Of a stretch of 64,000 nucleotides of DNA, positions 13,218 to 25,560 are shown piece after piece. Under the pieces are notes generated by a model. It saw only the letters and a list, made by a program, of their open reading frames with translations, ran no database searches and had not been told where the DNA came from. This DNA is from Brachypterus glaber (taxonomy: Eukaryota > Arthropoda > Insecta > Coleoptera > Kateretidae): contig OY294048.1 of NCBI GenBank assembly GCA_958510825.1, positions 16,509,589 through 16,573,588 on the forward strand, given 5' to 3'. Numbering within the stretch: position 1 is the stretch's first letter; each line of letters begins with the position of its first letter. Both the position numbers and the translations under genes were made by a program.

Positions 13218-13639
13218 ATTATAATTAATATATTTATTTTTAAATATAAATATATAAATTATTTTAATATGGTCAGATAAATTATGCGTATCTATCTCCA
13301 GATAGCGGATAGACTAAAATTTTATAAATTTGACATATAGTTATATTTAAGAAAATTTATTATAACAATAGAGATATAAAAGAGACACTTAAAAAATGAT
13401 AAAAATGATAAATATTAAAATTATTACCAAATTAAAATTATGTCTAATTGAAAAAATATTAATTTTACATTATCTTGACATAATATACATTTAAAAAATA
13501 TATTATTTTTTAAAAGCCACTTAATAGGTTAACATTATTTAACCATAAATCTTTAATTATATCTAACTTTTAATTATATCTACTGAAAATTACGTAATAT
13601 AACATACACCAAAGAATCCGTCTAAAATAGGGTTTTTAT

Positions 13640-14290
13640 TAAATATCTCAGGAACCCTACGATTTGCAGCAACACAGTTTTGCACAACCCACAACATCCT
13701 ATGACACTGTCCCACAACGCAAATATACTTTTTTTTCTGGCATAACCTATCTTGAAGAATTTTTTTCTTCTGATTCCAAACCATTCCATTTTGTGTGAAA
13801 AGATTTTTTTAAATATCGATCGGCATTTTTTTTAGTGAAAAAAAAAATTTTTACTGTCAAATATTCAAGATGGATTCATACATCAATTTTAAGTGCGCCG
13901 CGGCGCGCCGTATCGGAAATTTTAGCACCAATATGACTCACCAAAATTTTAAAATGAAAAACTTTGAGGTTTCACCCCCCAAATTTGTTCACTGGGGTAA
14001 GAGTATAATCCCTGATGTTTTTCATAATTTTTGAAAAAATGTAGTAGTGGTCGCTCACAGCAATATTTTAAAAAGTTATGTCTCTTTAGTTTTGTTATTC
14101 TTAAAAAGTCATAAGGATTTTTTAATTTTTTTTTTCAACACGGCACGGTCTAAAGGAATAGTAAATGAACAACCTAAAAAAAGATAGGTTATGTCAGAAA
14201 AAAGTATGCTTCAAAAATTTAATTTTGTGGGATAGTGTTATTTTTGGATCATAATCAAAGGCATTCTATTTTGCCGTTGTTTTGTCTTTT
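13640..14290. mobile_element. Foldback element, arms of about 90 bp
   Basis: 13690-13790 (cactgtcccacaac, atactttttttctggcataa, cctatctt) pairs with 14175-14280 (aagataggttatgtcag, gtgggatagtgtta). The spacer is unique and includes a CG-rich patch (cgccgcggcgcgccg, near 13895). No coding capacity. Confidence 0.7.
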
Positions 14291-14539
14291 GTTCTTGTAG
14301 CGAAAATAAAAAAGAAAAAAAAAAGAAAAAAAGACCTAAACCAAGACACGAGATTTTTTTATGTTCTTTTTGATACAAAAATAAATATTAAGAATACAAA
14401 ACTAAAGAAGGCCTCTTAAAAAAAAACAGTTTTAAGCTTTTTGAGGTTAGAAAAAAAAATAAATTAGTTCATAAGATTATTTAATTATTTCAAATCGATT
14501 TATATTTGTAGGAGATGTGAGCGCATCGCAATAAATCAC

Positions 14540-14720
14540 AGAAAAAAAGGTTATCTTGGCAGAAGATAATAAATTATCTTGGATTTAGATTATCTTAAAT
14601 CGAGGTAATTATCTTCTTTTAAGATCATATATCCTCGGTTTAAGATTATCTGTGACTTTGGTTTCCCTTAATTATTCTCTTGGTAGAAAAATCCTTGCGT
14701 CAAGGATTTTTTCTCTAAAT
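14540..14720. repeat. Cluster of short TATCTTG-type dyads
   Basis: At least six short imperfect palindromes in a row (for example atcttggcagaagat, atcttcttttaagat and tccttgcgtcaagga) give an extended foldback. It has the same style as 15267-15391 and 10680-10910. Confidence 0.7.
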
Positions 14721-14739
14721 GCATGACATTTAAAATAGT

Positions 14740-15240
14740 AACAGAGTTATTATCTTCTCAAAGCCCCTGTTGTCTAACGGTAAAGAGTTTGCCGGCCTCA
14801 CCTCACGTAGATATACAGTAGACTCGCCCGTTGTTATTGTTGGCTGGCAGACAATTTGCTCAGTAGTTCAAGATATGCGCGGGAGAGAAGTTAGGTTTGT
14901 TTTTTTTTTTGCCGTCAGTTGTCTTTAAAGGTGTATCATTGTTTTTATCTGCTTTAAAATGAACGAGTTTGTATCTGTTACCCTCAAACGATGGGGATTT
15001 TCAAATTTACTTAAAAAATTCACGGGTAAGTAGCTTTAAATAATTTATACCAATAAGCGCCATTTTCCAATGGCGTTGCAACAAGTTTCTCTTTAAAAAT
15101 AAGTGCCTTTTCCTATGACCACCTATGAAACCAAATTTCACACGATTAACAGAGTAAGAAAGTATCATATTTCATAGGCGCGCGAAATAATATTATACAT
15201 GTGTGGGAAATTTTTTCAAAATATTTACCGTTCTATTAAC
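14740..15240. other. Intergenic, nothing recognised
   Basis: No supported feature. The stretch near 14765 with cctgttgtctaacggtaaag does not fold as a tRNA. Confidence 0.5.
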
Positions 15241-15266
15241 CCTGGAACCTGACTGTGGGGGTCTTT

Positions 15267-15391
15267 ATCTTACACCAAGTCTTGGTTTAAGATAATATGA
15301 TCTTGAATCAAGAGAATCATAATCTTAAATCAAGATTATAATTCTCTTCAATCAGGATTATATTATCTTGAACCAAGACTTGGTGTAAGAT
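15267..15391. repeat. 125-bp palindrome built of TCTTGAATCAAGA units
   Basis: The ends atcttacaccaagtcttggt and their complement pair perfectly, and the whole 125 bp folds on a centre near 15330. Within it five shorter dyads (gatcttgaatcaagag, atcttaaatcaagat and similar) lie in a row, so both the whole and its parts are palindromic. Confidence 0.9.
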
Positions 15392-15904
15392 CGTTTTGCT
15401 TTAATTCAAGATATTCCTTTTTTTTTCTGTGATAAAGAATATTGCATTAGGTACAGTACATATCTGGCCTGGATGAACAACTAATCCAAGTCCAAACGAA
15501 AATTTAAATTAAATTTGAAAAGTGTTGGTAAATACCGTAATTCAGTTAAGTGTGTGTCAGTGTACTGAACAATTTAAGCAAACAGCCAGGAATTACTCAG
15601 TATGACACTTGTAAAATACAACTATCGGTGTAATAAATAAGCCTGCGTCTGTGATTTTTCGTAACACGAATAAAATCTGGCTAGTAGAAATTCTACTAAT
15701 TATTTTTGTGTAGTTACAGTGGAAGACGTTTAGACAAGTCGTACATCACCGTAAAATACGGGGCCGTTTGTTAACTTGTGACATCGAGTCTTACACGGGA
15801 TTACTTCAGGCCATACACCTACTAATTCCATGCAAAGCAACTTCACTTGCAAGCTTAATTGCCACATGCATATATCAACTTTATTATAATCTGAGCAGCT
15901 CTTC
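15392..15904. other. Intergenic, nothing recognised
   Basis: Only short opposing open frames around 15730-15960, without recognisable similarity. Confidence 0.5.
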
Positions 15905-16185
15905 ATCTGGAAGAGTGCATTCACGGACAAAAAAGATCTGGTTGGGGCAAACAAACCAATAGTTTAAAACGGAACAATTATTTTTCTGGTTGCTGCAACC
16001 AGAAATCTGTCAAGGGCAGCAAGACAACTTGATTTGTTTACCTTAAAATCTAAGTTTTATTTCTAGTACCTAACCATAGCTTGTTGTATTGTTGCCCTTA
16101 CCAGATTTTTGGTTACATCAACCAGAAAAACAGTTGGCCCATATTTAGCTATTGATCTGGTTGCCCCAAACCCAAGTACATATAC
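15905..16185. mobile_element. Foldback/MITE, arms of about 95 bp
   Basis: Left arm (gatctggttggggcaa, tttttctggttg, accagaaatctg, aagggcagcaa) pairs with right arm (ttgttgccctta, ccagatttttggt, caaccagaaaaa, gatctggttgcccc). The spacer is about 60 bp. Confidence 0.8.
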
Positions 16186-16597
16186 AGAGCGGTCCAAAAG
16201 TCACCCCCTCCCCTCTTAACTTTTGAACCAGTTGAGATATCGACTTCAAATTTGGAACTTTTAAATAAGATAACTTCAAACTATCTTTTAGCACATATTT
16301 AATACTTTTAGCTCTTCAAATATAATAGTGTAATGTGTAATACATCATTTTAAAGCTTATAAAATTCTCCATTTAACTCCATATTTTTAAATTAAAAAAA
16401 AATTGCAAAAAACTATACAAAAACCATAAAAAATCATGTTTTTGCATTTTTCTCGAAAAATAACTAGGAAACCCCTTAATCTGACTTCGGATTTGGATTC
16501 AGGGATGAAAAATACATAAAAAGTTCATGGTATTTTTTGTTTTGTGGGCCTGTGTTATTTGTACTAGCTATACTTTATTATGGTATAAAATACTTAG

Positions 16598-16735
16598 GGG
16601 TCGTCCATAAAATACGTCACGCAAATTGACCAAAATTCATACACTTCATACCCCGTTTCTCGCGTTATTAAAGGCTGTGAGATTTTATATTTTGGTTACC
16701 CCCCTAATCCCTATTTTATGGGGGACCCCTTACCT
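16598..16735. mobile_element. GGGGTCGTCC MITE, decayed copy
   Basis: Begins ggggtcgtccataaaatacg and ends gggggacccc, flanked on both sides by TTA. It shares its left 95 bp with the full palindromic copy at 45726-45962 but has lost most of the right arm. A TTA target duplication with GGG ends fits Tourist/PIF-Harbinger MITEs (inference). Confidence 0.75.
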
Positions 16736-16739
16736 ATAA

Positions 16740-17780
16740 AGTCCCGAAAGGATTAAACCGATAAATAAATAAGAAATAAATAAATAATGAACAACATTTA
16801 TAATATAAACAAAATATTTAGTCGATAGACTGTGAATCTCCACCGGATGGTAAATTCAGAAATACATTTAACAGTACAAAACCATAAATCTTTACCGGGG
16901 AGATTTGTTACAAGCGAGGCAAAATGAATTAAAAATCCGGAATGATTAATCCGAATCCGGGCATAACAAGGTAATCCGAAAACTTAGAAACGAGGAAAAC
17001 ACTTGATAGAGATATATGGTTTAATTAAGCTTGTCTTACGCCTTGTATTCATTTGTTTTCGGGAAACTGATTGCCAGTCTTTTGTGAATATGCTTCAACA
17101 ATACGCTTATCTGGAAAAGCACTTTTTACATTTCACAGCGATCTTGATTTTATTTGCTACACAGTTATTACTCGTACAAAATAAATTCAATTAATGTAAG
17201 GGTCTTAAGGAAGGACTATTTTTGTACCTCAGCAATTTTACTGCTTACAGTTTTATATATTTTATGTCTGTATGAGGCTACTACTAAAATGTTAAAAGGG
17301 TATTTTCAGGGTTCACACGTAATGTAAATTTTTAATTTATTTTTACTTATATAAATTATACTTTTAATAATAGCTATAGGCTAGGGTGCCCAGGACCTAC
17401 GGAATTGTTTGTGTCCCATCCCTCAAAATTGTTCCTTTAGGTGAAAAAACAACCCTGATTTTTTTTTAGATTTTTTAAAAAATATTTAGAGGTCCCGCCC
17501 GGCGCTTTTTTAAATAGAAAGTCATGTGAAGGGTTTTTATTTTTTAAGGATATACAAAAAAATGTTTTTGGATAATATCTGGATAATAAAGAAATATTCT
17601 AAATTTTAATGCCCCTCTAAAGAAATTAAACGGATTTCGTATGTGGTAAAAATGCTAAAAATTTACACATTAAGGCTAGAAAAAAAAGCACTTAAAATTT
17701 TATTCAAATAGTTATTTTTTTCTAGGATATTTTTAAATATATCTTACTTCTGGGATTATATTTACTTTTTTGAAAAAAAG
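16740..17780. other. Intergenic, nothing recognised
   Basis: A 63-codon frame at 17003-17194 has no recognisable similarity and no supporting signals. Otherwise featureless AT-rich sequence. Confidence 0.5.
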
Positions 17781-18101
17781 TACAGGGTGTCCAAAACATA
17801 ATTAAATATCTCAATAAAAGTTAAAAAAAAGTGCATTTAATTGCAATAAAATATCAATTTTGTAGTAAATAAATAAAAAATATTTTTAAAATGCCTTGCA
17901 GTATGTTGTATTATGCAATAAAATACATTATATAAAGTTTTTTTCAAAAAAAAATGTTATAAAAATAAACACATTTCAAAGCAATTTATACATATTATCA
18001 TGCTTTTTGGCCAAATATATTATTATATATCATATCTTTTATCCAAATAAAGTATTTTTTTACATTTTATGGGATTTGTAATTTTTTTTGGACATCCTGT
18101 A
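17781..18101. mobile_element. 321-bp TIR element, TACAGGGTGTCCAAAA ends
   Basis: Left end tacagggtgtccaaaa matches the reverse complement of the right end (ttttggacatcctgta) at 15 of 16 positions. Flanks continue to pair (aaaaaag / cttttt). Short, AT-rich and non-coding, so a MITE. TA at both boundaries suggests a Tc1/mariner-like target (inference). Confidence 0.85.
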
Positions 18102-18476
18102 CTTTTTCTTAAAAAAATAAATATGGGGCATTAATTGGTACTTGATAAGAATTTATAAAAAAAATGACCCATGAGAAATATTTTGTAAGTAACCTTTTTT
18201 GTAGCATAAATAAGTTCATACGTCAATTTTTACAATTTTTTTTGCCCTGAAAAGCCATTTTTCGTGTAAAAGGGTATTTTTTTTTAATATTCCATTATTA
18301 TTCAAAAATAATATCCGTTCATAAAATTGTCTAATTTGAACGCTTTTATTTAAATAATAAACAAAAGGCTAAACATGTTTTCACTCTCAAAAAACGGCGG
18401 GGAGCCACCCCTAAATATTTTTTTAAAAATCTGAAAAAAATTGAGGCTTGGTTTTTGACCTAAATGAACATACGTA

Positions 18477-18730
18477 TTTTGAGTAGCTGAGTTCAAATCT
18501 GGCATCAGAATTTTTCTACATTGCCTTAGAATTCCCCTAGCCTAGGGGAAAGAGTGGAACATTGAGAAAAAGTTGAGCATCTATGGAAAGATGCCAGCTT
18601 TTCCGAGCAAAAATAAAACCTCCGTAGATGATCAAGTTTTTCTCAATGTTCCACTCTTTCCCCTAGGCTAGGGCAATTCTAAGGCAATGTAGAAAAATTC
18701 TTATGCCAGATTTGAACTCAGCTACTCAAA
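18477..18730. repeat. Near-perfect palindrome with long arms
   Basis: 18477-18585 and 18630-18727 are reverse complements with few mismatches, containing gagtagctgagttcaaatct, cattgccttagaatt and ccctagcctaggggaaagag. The right arm also forms the first unit of the degenerate tandem series that follows. Confidence 0.9.
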
Positions 18731-19150
18731 ATAAGGAAAGATGCCAGCTTTTCCGTGAAAAAATAAAACCTCCGTGAAATCTCAAGTTTTGTTTGGTTAT
18801 ACACTTTTCCCCTAGGGAATTCTAAGGTAATGGAAACTTTTAATATCTGATATAAACTCAGCAACTCAAAATACGGAAAGATATCAGCTTTTCGGTACAA
18901 AAATAAAGTTTGCGGGAAACCTCAAGTTTTGCTCAGTTTTCCATTTTTTTTTCCCAATGCTAGGGGATTCGAACTTAGCGACTCGAAATATGTAGAAACC
19001 ACATTGTTATATTAACGTAACCGTGAATAAATATTACTTTAACGGATCCTGAAATTTCCAAGATTTCGCAATATTTCCCTAGGCTAGGGGAAAATTGTGG
19101 GGTCTAGGGGAAATTCTGAAGTCGGATTCGGATTCAGCGGCTCAAAATCC
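18731..19150 (+). repeat. Degenerate tandem units of about 145 bp
   Basis: Units beginning ggaaagatgccagcttttcc (18737) and ggaaagatatcagcttttcg (18876), and a more decayed one to about 19150, each carry a cccctaggg block and end actcaaaata. They repeat the right arm of the palindrome upstream. Confidence 0.75.
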
Positions 19151-20567
19151 ACAAGGGTAGCCGTCACATGTAAAGTATATTTCACTTTTTTTGTAGGCCT
19201 GTTTTTGCAACTACTTTATGCAGTATTTTTAGTAATACTATAGGTACTGTTTTACCTTTCATGTCGAAACAGCTCCGTTTAAAGTTACAGGGATCACACC
19301 CTAAAAAAAAACCTGTAAGTTTATACATATTTACAAAAAATATTCGTATACGAATATAATATCGAACAAAACAGAACATTATAGAAAAACCACAAAGTCG
19401 TAGCTGATTTAGAGTTACAACTAGAGAATCCCTAGTAGAGAGCTTAGTTTTGACCTTCTTGATCTCATCGTTGCAGTTTGTTGTGTTATGTAAGTACATA
19501 ATGGCTTCTCAGAGCTATGGATATGCATTATTTTTCTTTAAAGAAAAAAAATATTTAACTTAAATAATAATTTATCTTATTTATGTTTATTACGCTCATA
19601 AAAATCCAGGTCCGTACGGTAAGGCCGTTCTAGTTCTGGTAGCCTTATTATTTTCGATATATTTAAATCACATAGGTATCTTAAATTAAATATATTTCAT
19701 AGAAGTCAATTTTTCTCTGTGTATATTATTGTATATTTTATTACGTGAAATTTCCTACAAATATTTTTCTGTCTACACTAACAAACAGTCATGTCTTTGT
19801 AATTTCATTTCCTCGTATATGTAGTAGGGTGCTTCTTAAAATGCATTTTATTTTTCTCTCTAACAAACAGCTTTTTAGGTCTATTTTGCCAAGATCCAAT
19901 AATTTCTAGAGGTCGCTACTAGCAAATAAGCATTTTTTTGTATCAGGGTTAGGTGCTTAATAGAATCCATGGTCATAGGTGGCATGGGGTCATGTGGCAT
20001 CTAAATATATTTTTTATAATTTAAAAAAAAAAATGGATTTTCTTGAAAAATTTAAATTATATTTCTTATGTTGGTCAAATATATTTTTTTCATTACTCCC
20101 GACCTGTATCTAGGTAAAATATAATTTGTTTTTATTAACACATCTTTTGACATTTACAGCATGAAAATTATTCCAAAATGTGTTAAAAGTTACCCTACTC
20201 CTTATAACTTTAAGAAACGCATTAATATATTAACTTTAAATTTGACCACGTATGCAATAATGCATCAAAAGTCTTTTGATTTTTTTTATACTATTGTTTT
20301 TTTTAATTTTGTCAAGGGATAGAGGGAGCAAACGTTTTAATGAGTTAGGTAACTGAAATTTTCTGTTGCATTTTCGCGCTGTAAATTTCAAAAAATTGTC
20401 TTAATATAAAATTGTTATAATATTTCAGCTACATATAGGTGGGAAGCAATAATAGTTATTTATAATAGAAGGGCGAAAATTTAAGTTTTTCGATAGAGTA
20501 GGTTTTTAGAAGTCGGGGGCCGGCCGATGGGGTTAAAAAACCTACGAAATCGAAATAAAACTTTTTG
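19151..20567. other. Intergenic, nothing recognised
   Basis: A 105-codon frame on the minus strand (19182-19499) shows no family motif and no splice context; treated as chance. No repeat partner found. Confidence 0.5.
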
Positions 20568-21245
20568 CCCGTGTATTATACAATATTTTTTATTCGATTG
20601 TTACTAATTATAATAAATTATTGAAATATACTTAATTTTAAATTGCAAAAAAATATTTCTTTTTACTGTCTTATTACTTATCTAATTATCCATGACAAAT
20701 TGCTATCCAATCAAATCGCTAAAAAAACAATTGAATCGTTTCTTTTGCATGCGGTTTAATTTTCAAATTAAAAAAGCTATAGCTTGGTGATTAATTAATT
20801 AATTTCTGTTAAAATGTGTCTGTTATAAAAATAATAATACTTCTGAAACCGTTCTATGAATATTATAAATATTGAAATTGATTTTACAATTGAAATTTTG
20901 TGTTTTTAATTTATTTTAGTGGAGAAATACAGATTAATCAGTTAACATATACTTTGAGGTTATGTTATAGAAAAATAATTTATTTTGTATGAAATGATTA
21001 TAATAACTGTATCTGGTCAAAATGAACAGTTAGTTCAAGACCAAAAGGTCATATTTCTTTAAAAAGATTACAGTAAAGGTAAAGCATTTTCTTTTAAAAA
21101 GCTAAACAATTACAAGTCTTAGTAGCGGGCGAAAAAGCTTTTTGGCCCTAGGGCCACGAAGTTCCACTTTTCGCTAATAAAACATGAACAAAAAGTGTCG
21201 CTTTTAGAATCAATCGAATAAAAAAAATACGAAGTGGCTATTTTG
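20568..21245 (+). mobile_element. Dispersed element family F3, copy 1
   Basis: Same-orientation copy at 36553-37140, about 90% identical over most of its length: attcgattgttactaatt, tttgcatgcggtt, agcttggtgatta, gttatgttata, aagtgtcgcttttagaat. No coding frame. The termini are not resolved. Confidence 0.85.
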
Positions 21246-21254
21246 ACGCCCGAT

Positions 21255-21675
21255 GTCACAAGACCTAATTCTTCGGTTTGTTTTGGTTTGTTTGGTGTTT
21301 TTTTTTGAGGGGGTGGAGTAACCCCCCCCCCCATTTAAACGAGGAGAATACAATTCTGAGAAAAAATATACCTTAAAAGCTTTAAAACCCTAAAAATCGG
21401 CAAAAAAAAAAAACTGGACATGGAAAAAGCTTTGTGGAAGTCGGAGGTCCAAATACCCTGTTCATGTGAACTCGCAATTTTCACATCCAATGTCGCATGT
21501 CCTAATTATTTGGTTTGTTTTGATTTTTTCGTTTGTTTGGTGTTTTTGATGCTAATGGGGGGCATAGGAGAATATAATTATGACTAGAAATATACCTTAA
21601 AAACTCTAAAAATCGGCCAAAAAAATACTGGAAATGGAAATAGCTGCGTGGACGTCGGACGTCCAAATAGCAGCT
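21255..21675 (+). repeat. Tandem duplication, about 230-bp unit
   Basis: 21255-21460 and 21485-21675 share cctaattctt/cctaattatt, ggtttgttttg, tttgtttggtgttttt, atataccttaaaa, ctaaaaatcggc and gtcggaggtccaaata/gtcggacgtccaaata. A third, inverted piece lies at about 27615-27700. Confidence 0.75.
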
Positions 21676-21689
21676 TCCCAAAAATATGT

Positions 21690-22990
21690 TTGAAGGGGAC
21701 CAACGTAAGAATTATAAGTAAAATCTTGCAAAAAAATTTGAAAAATTTAGAAAAATTACATTTTACAACAAAAATATTTATTGGAATTTTTGGAATTTGT
21801 CAAAATTTCATCTAGACTTTTTTTTATAGGGAAAAACAAAGTGAGATGGTAGCCCGTTAACATTTAAAATTTTGTCATTTTAAGCAGCACCCTAATATGT
21901 AGTTCTTTATTTACGAGAATGTTGCGGATTTGAAATCTGGAGCGATATTACAAAAGTCGTGTTTCCATGTCGGTAACAACGAGCGCATGATTGCCGGCTG
22001 GTTTATGGGTCTCAGTGGGTGGTACCACTGATAACTACAACCAACAATTGTTTTTTTCTCGTGACTTCTTCGATTTTTTAGGAATTGAAAATACAAGTGG
22101 AATTTTCCAAATTATTTTATTTGATAATTTAAAATATAGATGGATTAGGTTATGTAATAACATGTTAACCCAAAATATGGGAGATATTAAGTTGTCGAAC
22201 TTTTTCCTTAATAAATTCCACATGTCTTGACTAAAACACAATTGCTTAAATTTGATATAAGCACACAAAGTAAACTAATAAATTTTTTATCTAGCACTTT
22301 TTTATATTCAGTTCCTTGTTCATAGCTAATTAATATTGTTTTTATTGACTTTTTTTTTTTATCAGTATAACCAAATTTTTTCTTCAAATCCACACTTCGA
22401 ATTAATCCACTTCCATAACTATAGTCCTTTCTTGTAGCCCTATTTTCACCACTTTTTCCTTAGTATTTTCAATATGTACCTTTCTTTTTACTATAATCTT
22501 TTTTCTTTCTGTTAATACTTGTTTAATGCAATTTATCTTCCTTAAGACATATAATTTACTTTTATTTGACGGCAGCAAGTTTTCTTCTAAATTTTCAAAT
22601 AATTTTTCGCATGCTTCTTCCGATCTTACCGATGTTACAACAATTATTTCTTAATTTTTACTACTTTCTATTTCTATTCCCTTACCTAACTCTGTTGTAC
22701 TTTCAAACGTCTTTTTAATTAATCGTGGCTCCTTTTTTATTTCCTTTACATCATTTGATAATTTTTATAGAAGGGTAATTATTTTGTCCACTTTTTCATC
22801 ATCCATCTTTCATAGGTAAGGAAACTCTCCAATCAGCTCTCATATTTGTAATAATTTGCAGTGACTCGCTCTTTTCGTCATAGGTTGTTGTTATCTTTTT
22901 TTTTGACAATTAGAACTAGCGTTTACACTGTTTAGTTTCATACTATTCTTCCACTTCAATATTTTTCGTTACAATTTCATAATATTCACT
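21690..22990. other. Intergenic, no gene supported
   Basis: Several short frames of 60-80 codons overlap on both strands at 21911-22393; none shows a motif. No repeat found. Confidence 0.5.
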
Positions 22991-23012
22991 TATTTGGCTC
23001 GATATAATAAAA

Positions 23013-23430
23013 GTGATAATTATCATGAATATATCACAAGACACGGTAATCAATCATAAGCTAACCCTTTATGAAAAATCTTCTTATTTTTCATACATTA
23101 AGGTGTATAATAGTTTACCCAATAATATACTTTCTGCCAAAAATTACAACTCTTTTAAATTATTACTTAAAGAATATTTAGTAGGAAAGTGTGTATATAA
23201 TTTTAAAAAAGATGAATATATTTCGGATGAGAACTTTTTGGAAATATTTTAACTTATTTTAACATGTTTTGTATAGATATTTTCAACTTAAATTATTCTT
23301 GTACTACGTGTATTTATATTTATTTTTAACTTATTCTTGTACTACGTGTATTTATTTTATGTACTTATATTATGTGTTTAATTATTTTTGACCATTGACA
23401 ATAAAGATATTCTATTGTATTGTATTGTAT
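23013..23430 (+). pseudogene. 5'-truncated LINE, 3' end of RT ORF plus tail
   Basis: A 79-codon frame to 23252 contains YNSLPNNILSAKNYNSFKLL followed by KEYLVGKCVYNF. This is the usual ending of many insect non-LTR reverse transcriptase ORFs (a Y-N-x-LP...FK..L..YL pattern). The sequence then runs through a short AT-rich 3' region with two copies of cttgtactacgtgtattta, a cataaag/caataaag polyadenylation-like signal near 23400 and a (TATTG)n tail at 23413-23430. This layout is that of a retrotransposed, 5'-truncated LINE copy. The catalytic part of the RT is absent, so the piece is dead. The clade cannot be fixed from this fragment; CR1- or Jockey-like is possible. Confidence 0.75.
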
Positions 23431-23564
23431 ACTTTTATACAGCCACTTTACTTTTTTTAAGTTAACTATATCTCGTGATATTCCGAACTTCGAGTAACAC
23501 CACGGAGGTATAGTGTTCACTCCTTGACAGCCAATATTCTTGATTTAAAACAATATTTTTCTGT

Positions 23565-24170
23565 GTACACTACTCACAGCGCTTAGCGCTAGAATGGTAT
23601 TATACGGCAGTTTTAAATTTTACAAAATAGCAAAAAAGGTCTTAGACAAAAAAATCTTGTGTACAAATGTGTCTCATGAAAAAATAAGAAACTTTGAAAA
23701 TGTCCGTCGGTCCGTCCGTACGATGTCACGTTTTTTGTGGACACGATAACTCAATAACGAATAATCCGATCTACTCGAAATTTTCAGGGAGTTCTATGAG
23801 GGAATGATTCCCATTGTTTTTGAAAGTAATCCCCAAAAAAACAAAAAAAGGTATGGGGTTAAACATTTTAAAAAAATGATTTTTATTTAATTTTGTATCA
23901 ATCTTTTTCGTTTTTTAAATTTGTTTTTAAGTTTCTTTTTGAAAAATTTTTGCGGTATATTTTAAAAAAATTATCGTTTTTCAAAAAAATAAATTTCTTT
24001 GAAAAAAAAAATCTTTTTGAAGTTTTTTTTTTTAATTTTTTCGTCGCAAAAAAAATCTTTTTTATTTATTTATTTTTTAAATTATTTGTTATTTTTTTTA
24101 AGCTGCGTTATTTGGAAAAATGCAATAATATACCATCCACAGTGAATAGTATATCTTGACGGCTTGTTTA
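23565..24170 (+). mobile_element. Dispersed element family F4, copy 1
   Basis: Starts actcacagcgcttagcgcta and ends cagtgaatagtata, so tattcac/gtgaata forms the terminal inverted repeat. It shares gtcttagacaaa, tttcatgaaaaaataag, a gtccgtccgt tract, cgaaattttcaggga and the T/A-rich right half with 30895-31970, and its left end with 62280-62440 and, inverted, 34340-34492. The long T-rich open frame inside it (23893-24159) is low-complexity and not a gene. Confidence 0.75.
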
Positions 24171-24769
24171 AGGATAATTTTGTCGCGAAGAGTCGACGCG
24201 TCGAAGTCGTAGAATTTTGGACATGACATCCTTCTAATAGGAAGTAAGTAGTAAGTACTTAGTTAATGCATTTTTACCTTTTTTAGTTTTGCGCTGTTAT
24301 TTTTGAAGCGGTATTAACCTATAGGCTCATAGCTGGATAACCCTTGTAGCTAAATAATTACAATAAAGTTTAACCAATACCACAGATTTAGGTCGAATTA
24401 TATTAACAGAATTAAATTTTTTATTTTAATACAATTACTATAATTAGGTATTGACACAATTTGCACTAATCTAAAATCAATTAACAGGGTGTGTTGTTAT
24501 AAGCCACTCCTCCTAACAAAAGGGGTCTATAATGTGAGCATTCTAAAACTAAAAAAAAATACTTTTAGTTTATTCTTAGTAGAGTAAGGAATACCTACAT
24601 TTTTAGTAGGTAATGATAAACGTAAAGAAAATAAAATAAAAAAAATCTTCGTCCTATAGAAATACGTTTGTCGATGGTAGACAACAAACAGTTTGTGTAA
24701 TATCAATAACTTTACAGTTAGTAACATAACTTCAAAATCAATTATAAATTTTTTTTTTCATTTTAAAGA
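24171..24769. other. Intergenic, nothing recognised
   Basis: No supported feature. Confidence 0.5.
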
Positions 24770-25560
24770 ATAGTATATTACATAACTAGTGTGGAAAGTG
24801 ATATATTTCACGAGAGTAGGAAGGTTTAAGAACGAGCCGCCAGGCGAGTGAGGAAACCCCAACGAGTTATGTACACTATTTTTTCTACGATCCCCAAAAA
24901 ATATGAAGTCTTATTTTAAAATTTTCTAATTTTTATTATTTTTTAAGAAAAGCAAAGTACAAAATAATAATAAATAGCATACAAATTTATATATGTATGT
25001 CAAACAGGAAATATGATTTTCATTTAGTTTTAGTTTTCTTAGTTTTATATTTACATAGCTGTTCAATGGGTTGCCTATATGCTTGTCATAAATGAAGGCA
25101 AACTTGACAGGTTGCTACAGTTTGTGTTCTGTGGTTTGATAGTTAAATTAGATTTCTGTGGTTATACTGCCATATAAGACTGTAAAATTTTACTGTTTTA
25201 CATTTCATAAGAAAATCGTGTGTATTTTGATGTTTTTTTATAAAATGTAAGGTAACTAAATCAAAATTAAGTAATTTTTATGAAATCTATTTTTGACATG
25301 AAAAACAGAAATATTTGTATTAAAACACTTAAAAGATATAAAAGGCTGTGGTGAAACGTGGAAATTGGCTTATAAAACAAGGTGAATAAAATTCGTAGAA
25401 TCTACGAGGTAAATATCTAAATAAAATTAGGCAACCCTCCATACATAAATATCAAACTAGGGTGATATGAAAATATCAAACTAGTGTGATATAAGGCGTT
25501 TTCTAAAGAACAAATGAGTGTGCTAAATGTCATTTTCATAGAGGATCGTAGGAAAATATT
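24770..25560 (-). mobile_element. Dispersed element family F2, copy 2
   Basis: Inverted relative to the copies at 9165 and 29975. The terminal hairpin (24773-24890) has outer arms atagtatattacataactag and complement, and carries the CG-rich inner segment gaacgagccgccaggcgagt also seen at 30720. Confidence 0.85.

Noticed and set aside
14760..14860. tRNA-like gene near gtctaacggtaaag
   Set aside because: No cloverleaf could be folded and there is no GGTTCRANYCC B-box at the right distance.
19182..19499. 105-codon minus frame as a gene
   Set aside because: No recognisable motif, no splice or start context, ordinary AT-rich composition.
23893..24159. 88-codon plus frame rich in Phe and Lys
   Set aside because: It translates T- and A-runs inside a dispersed repeat; no domain and no signals.
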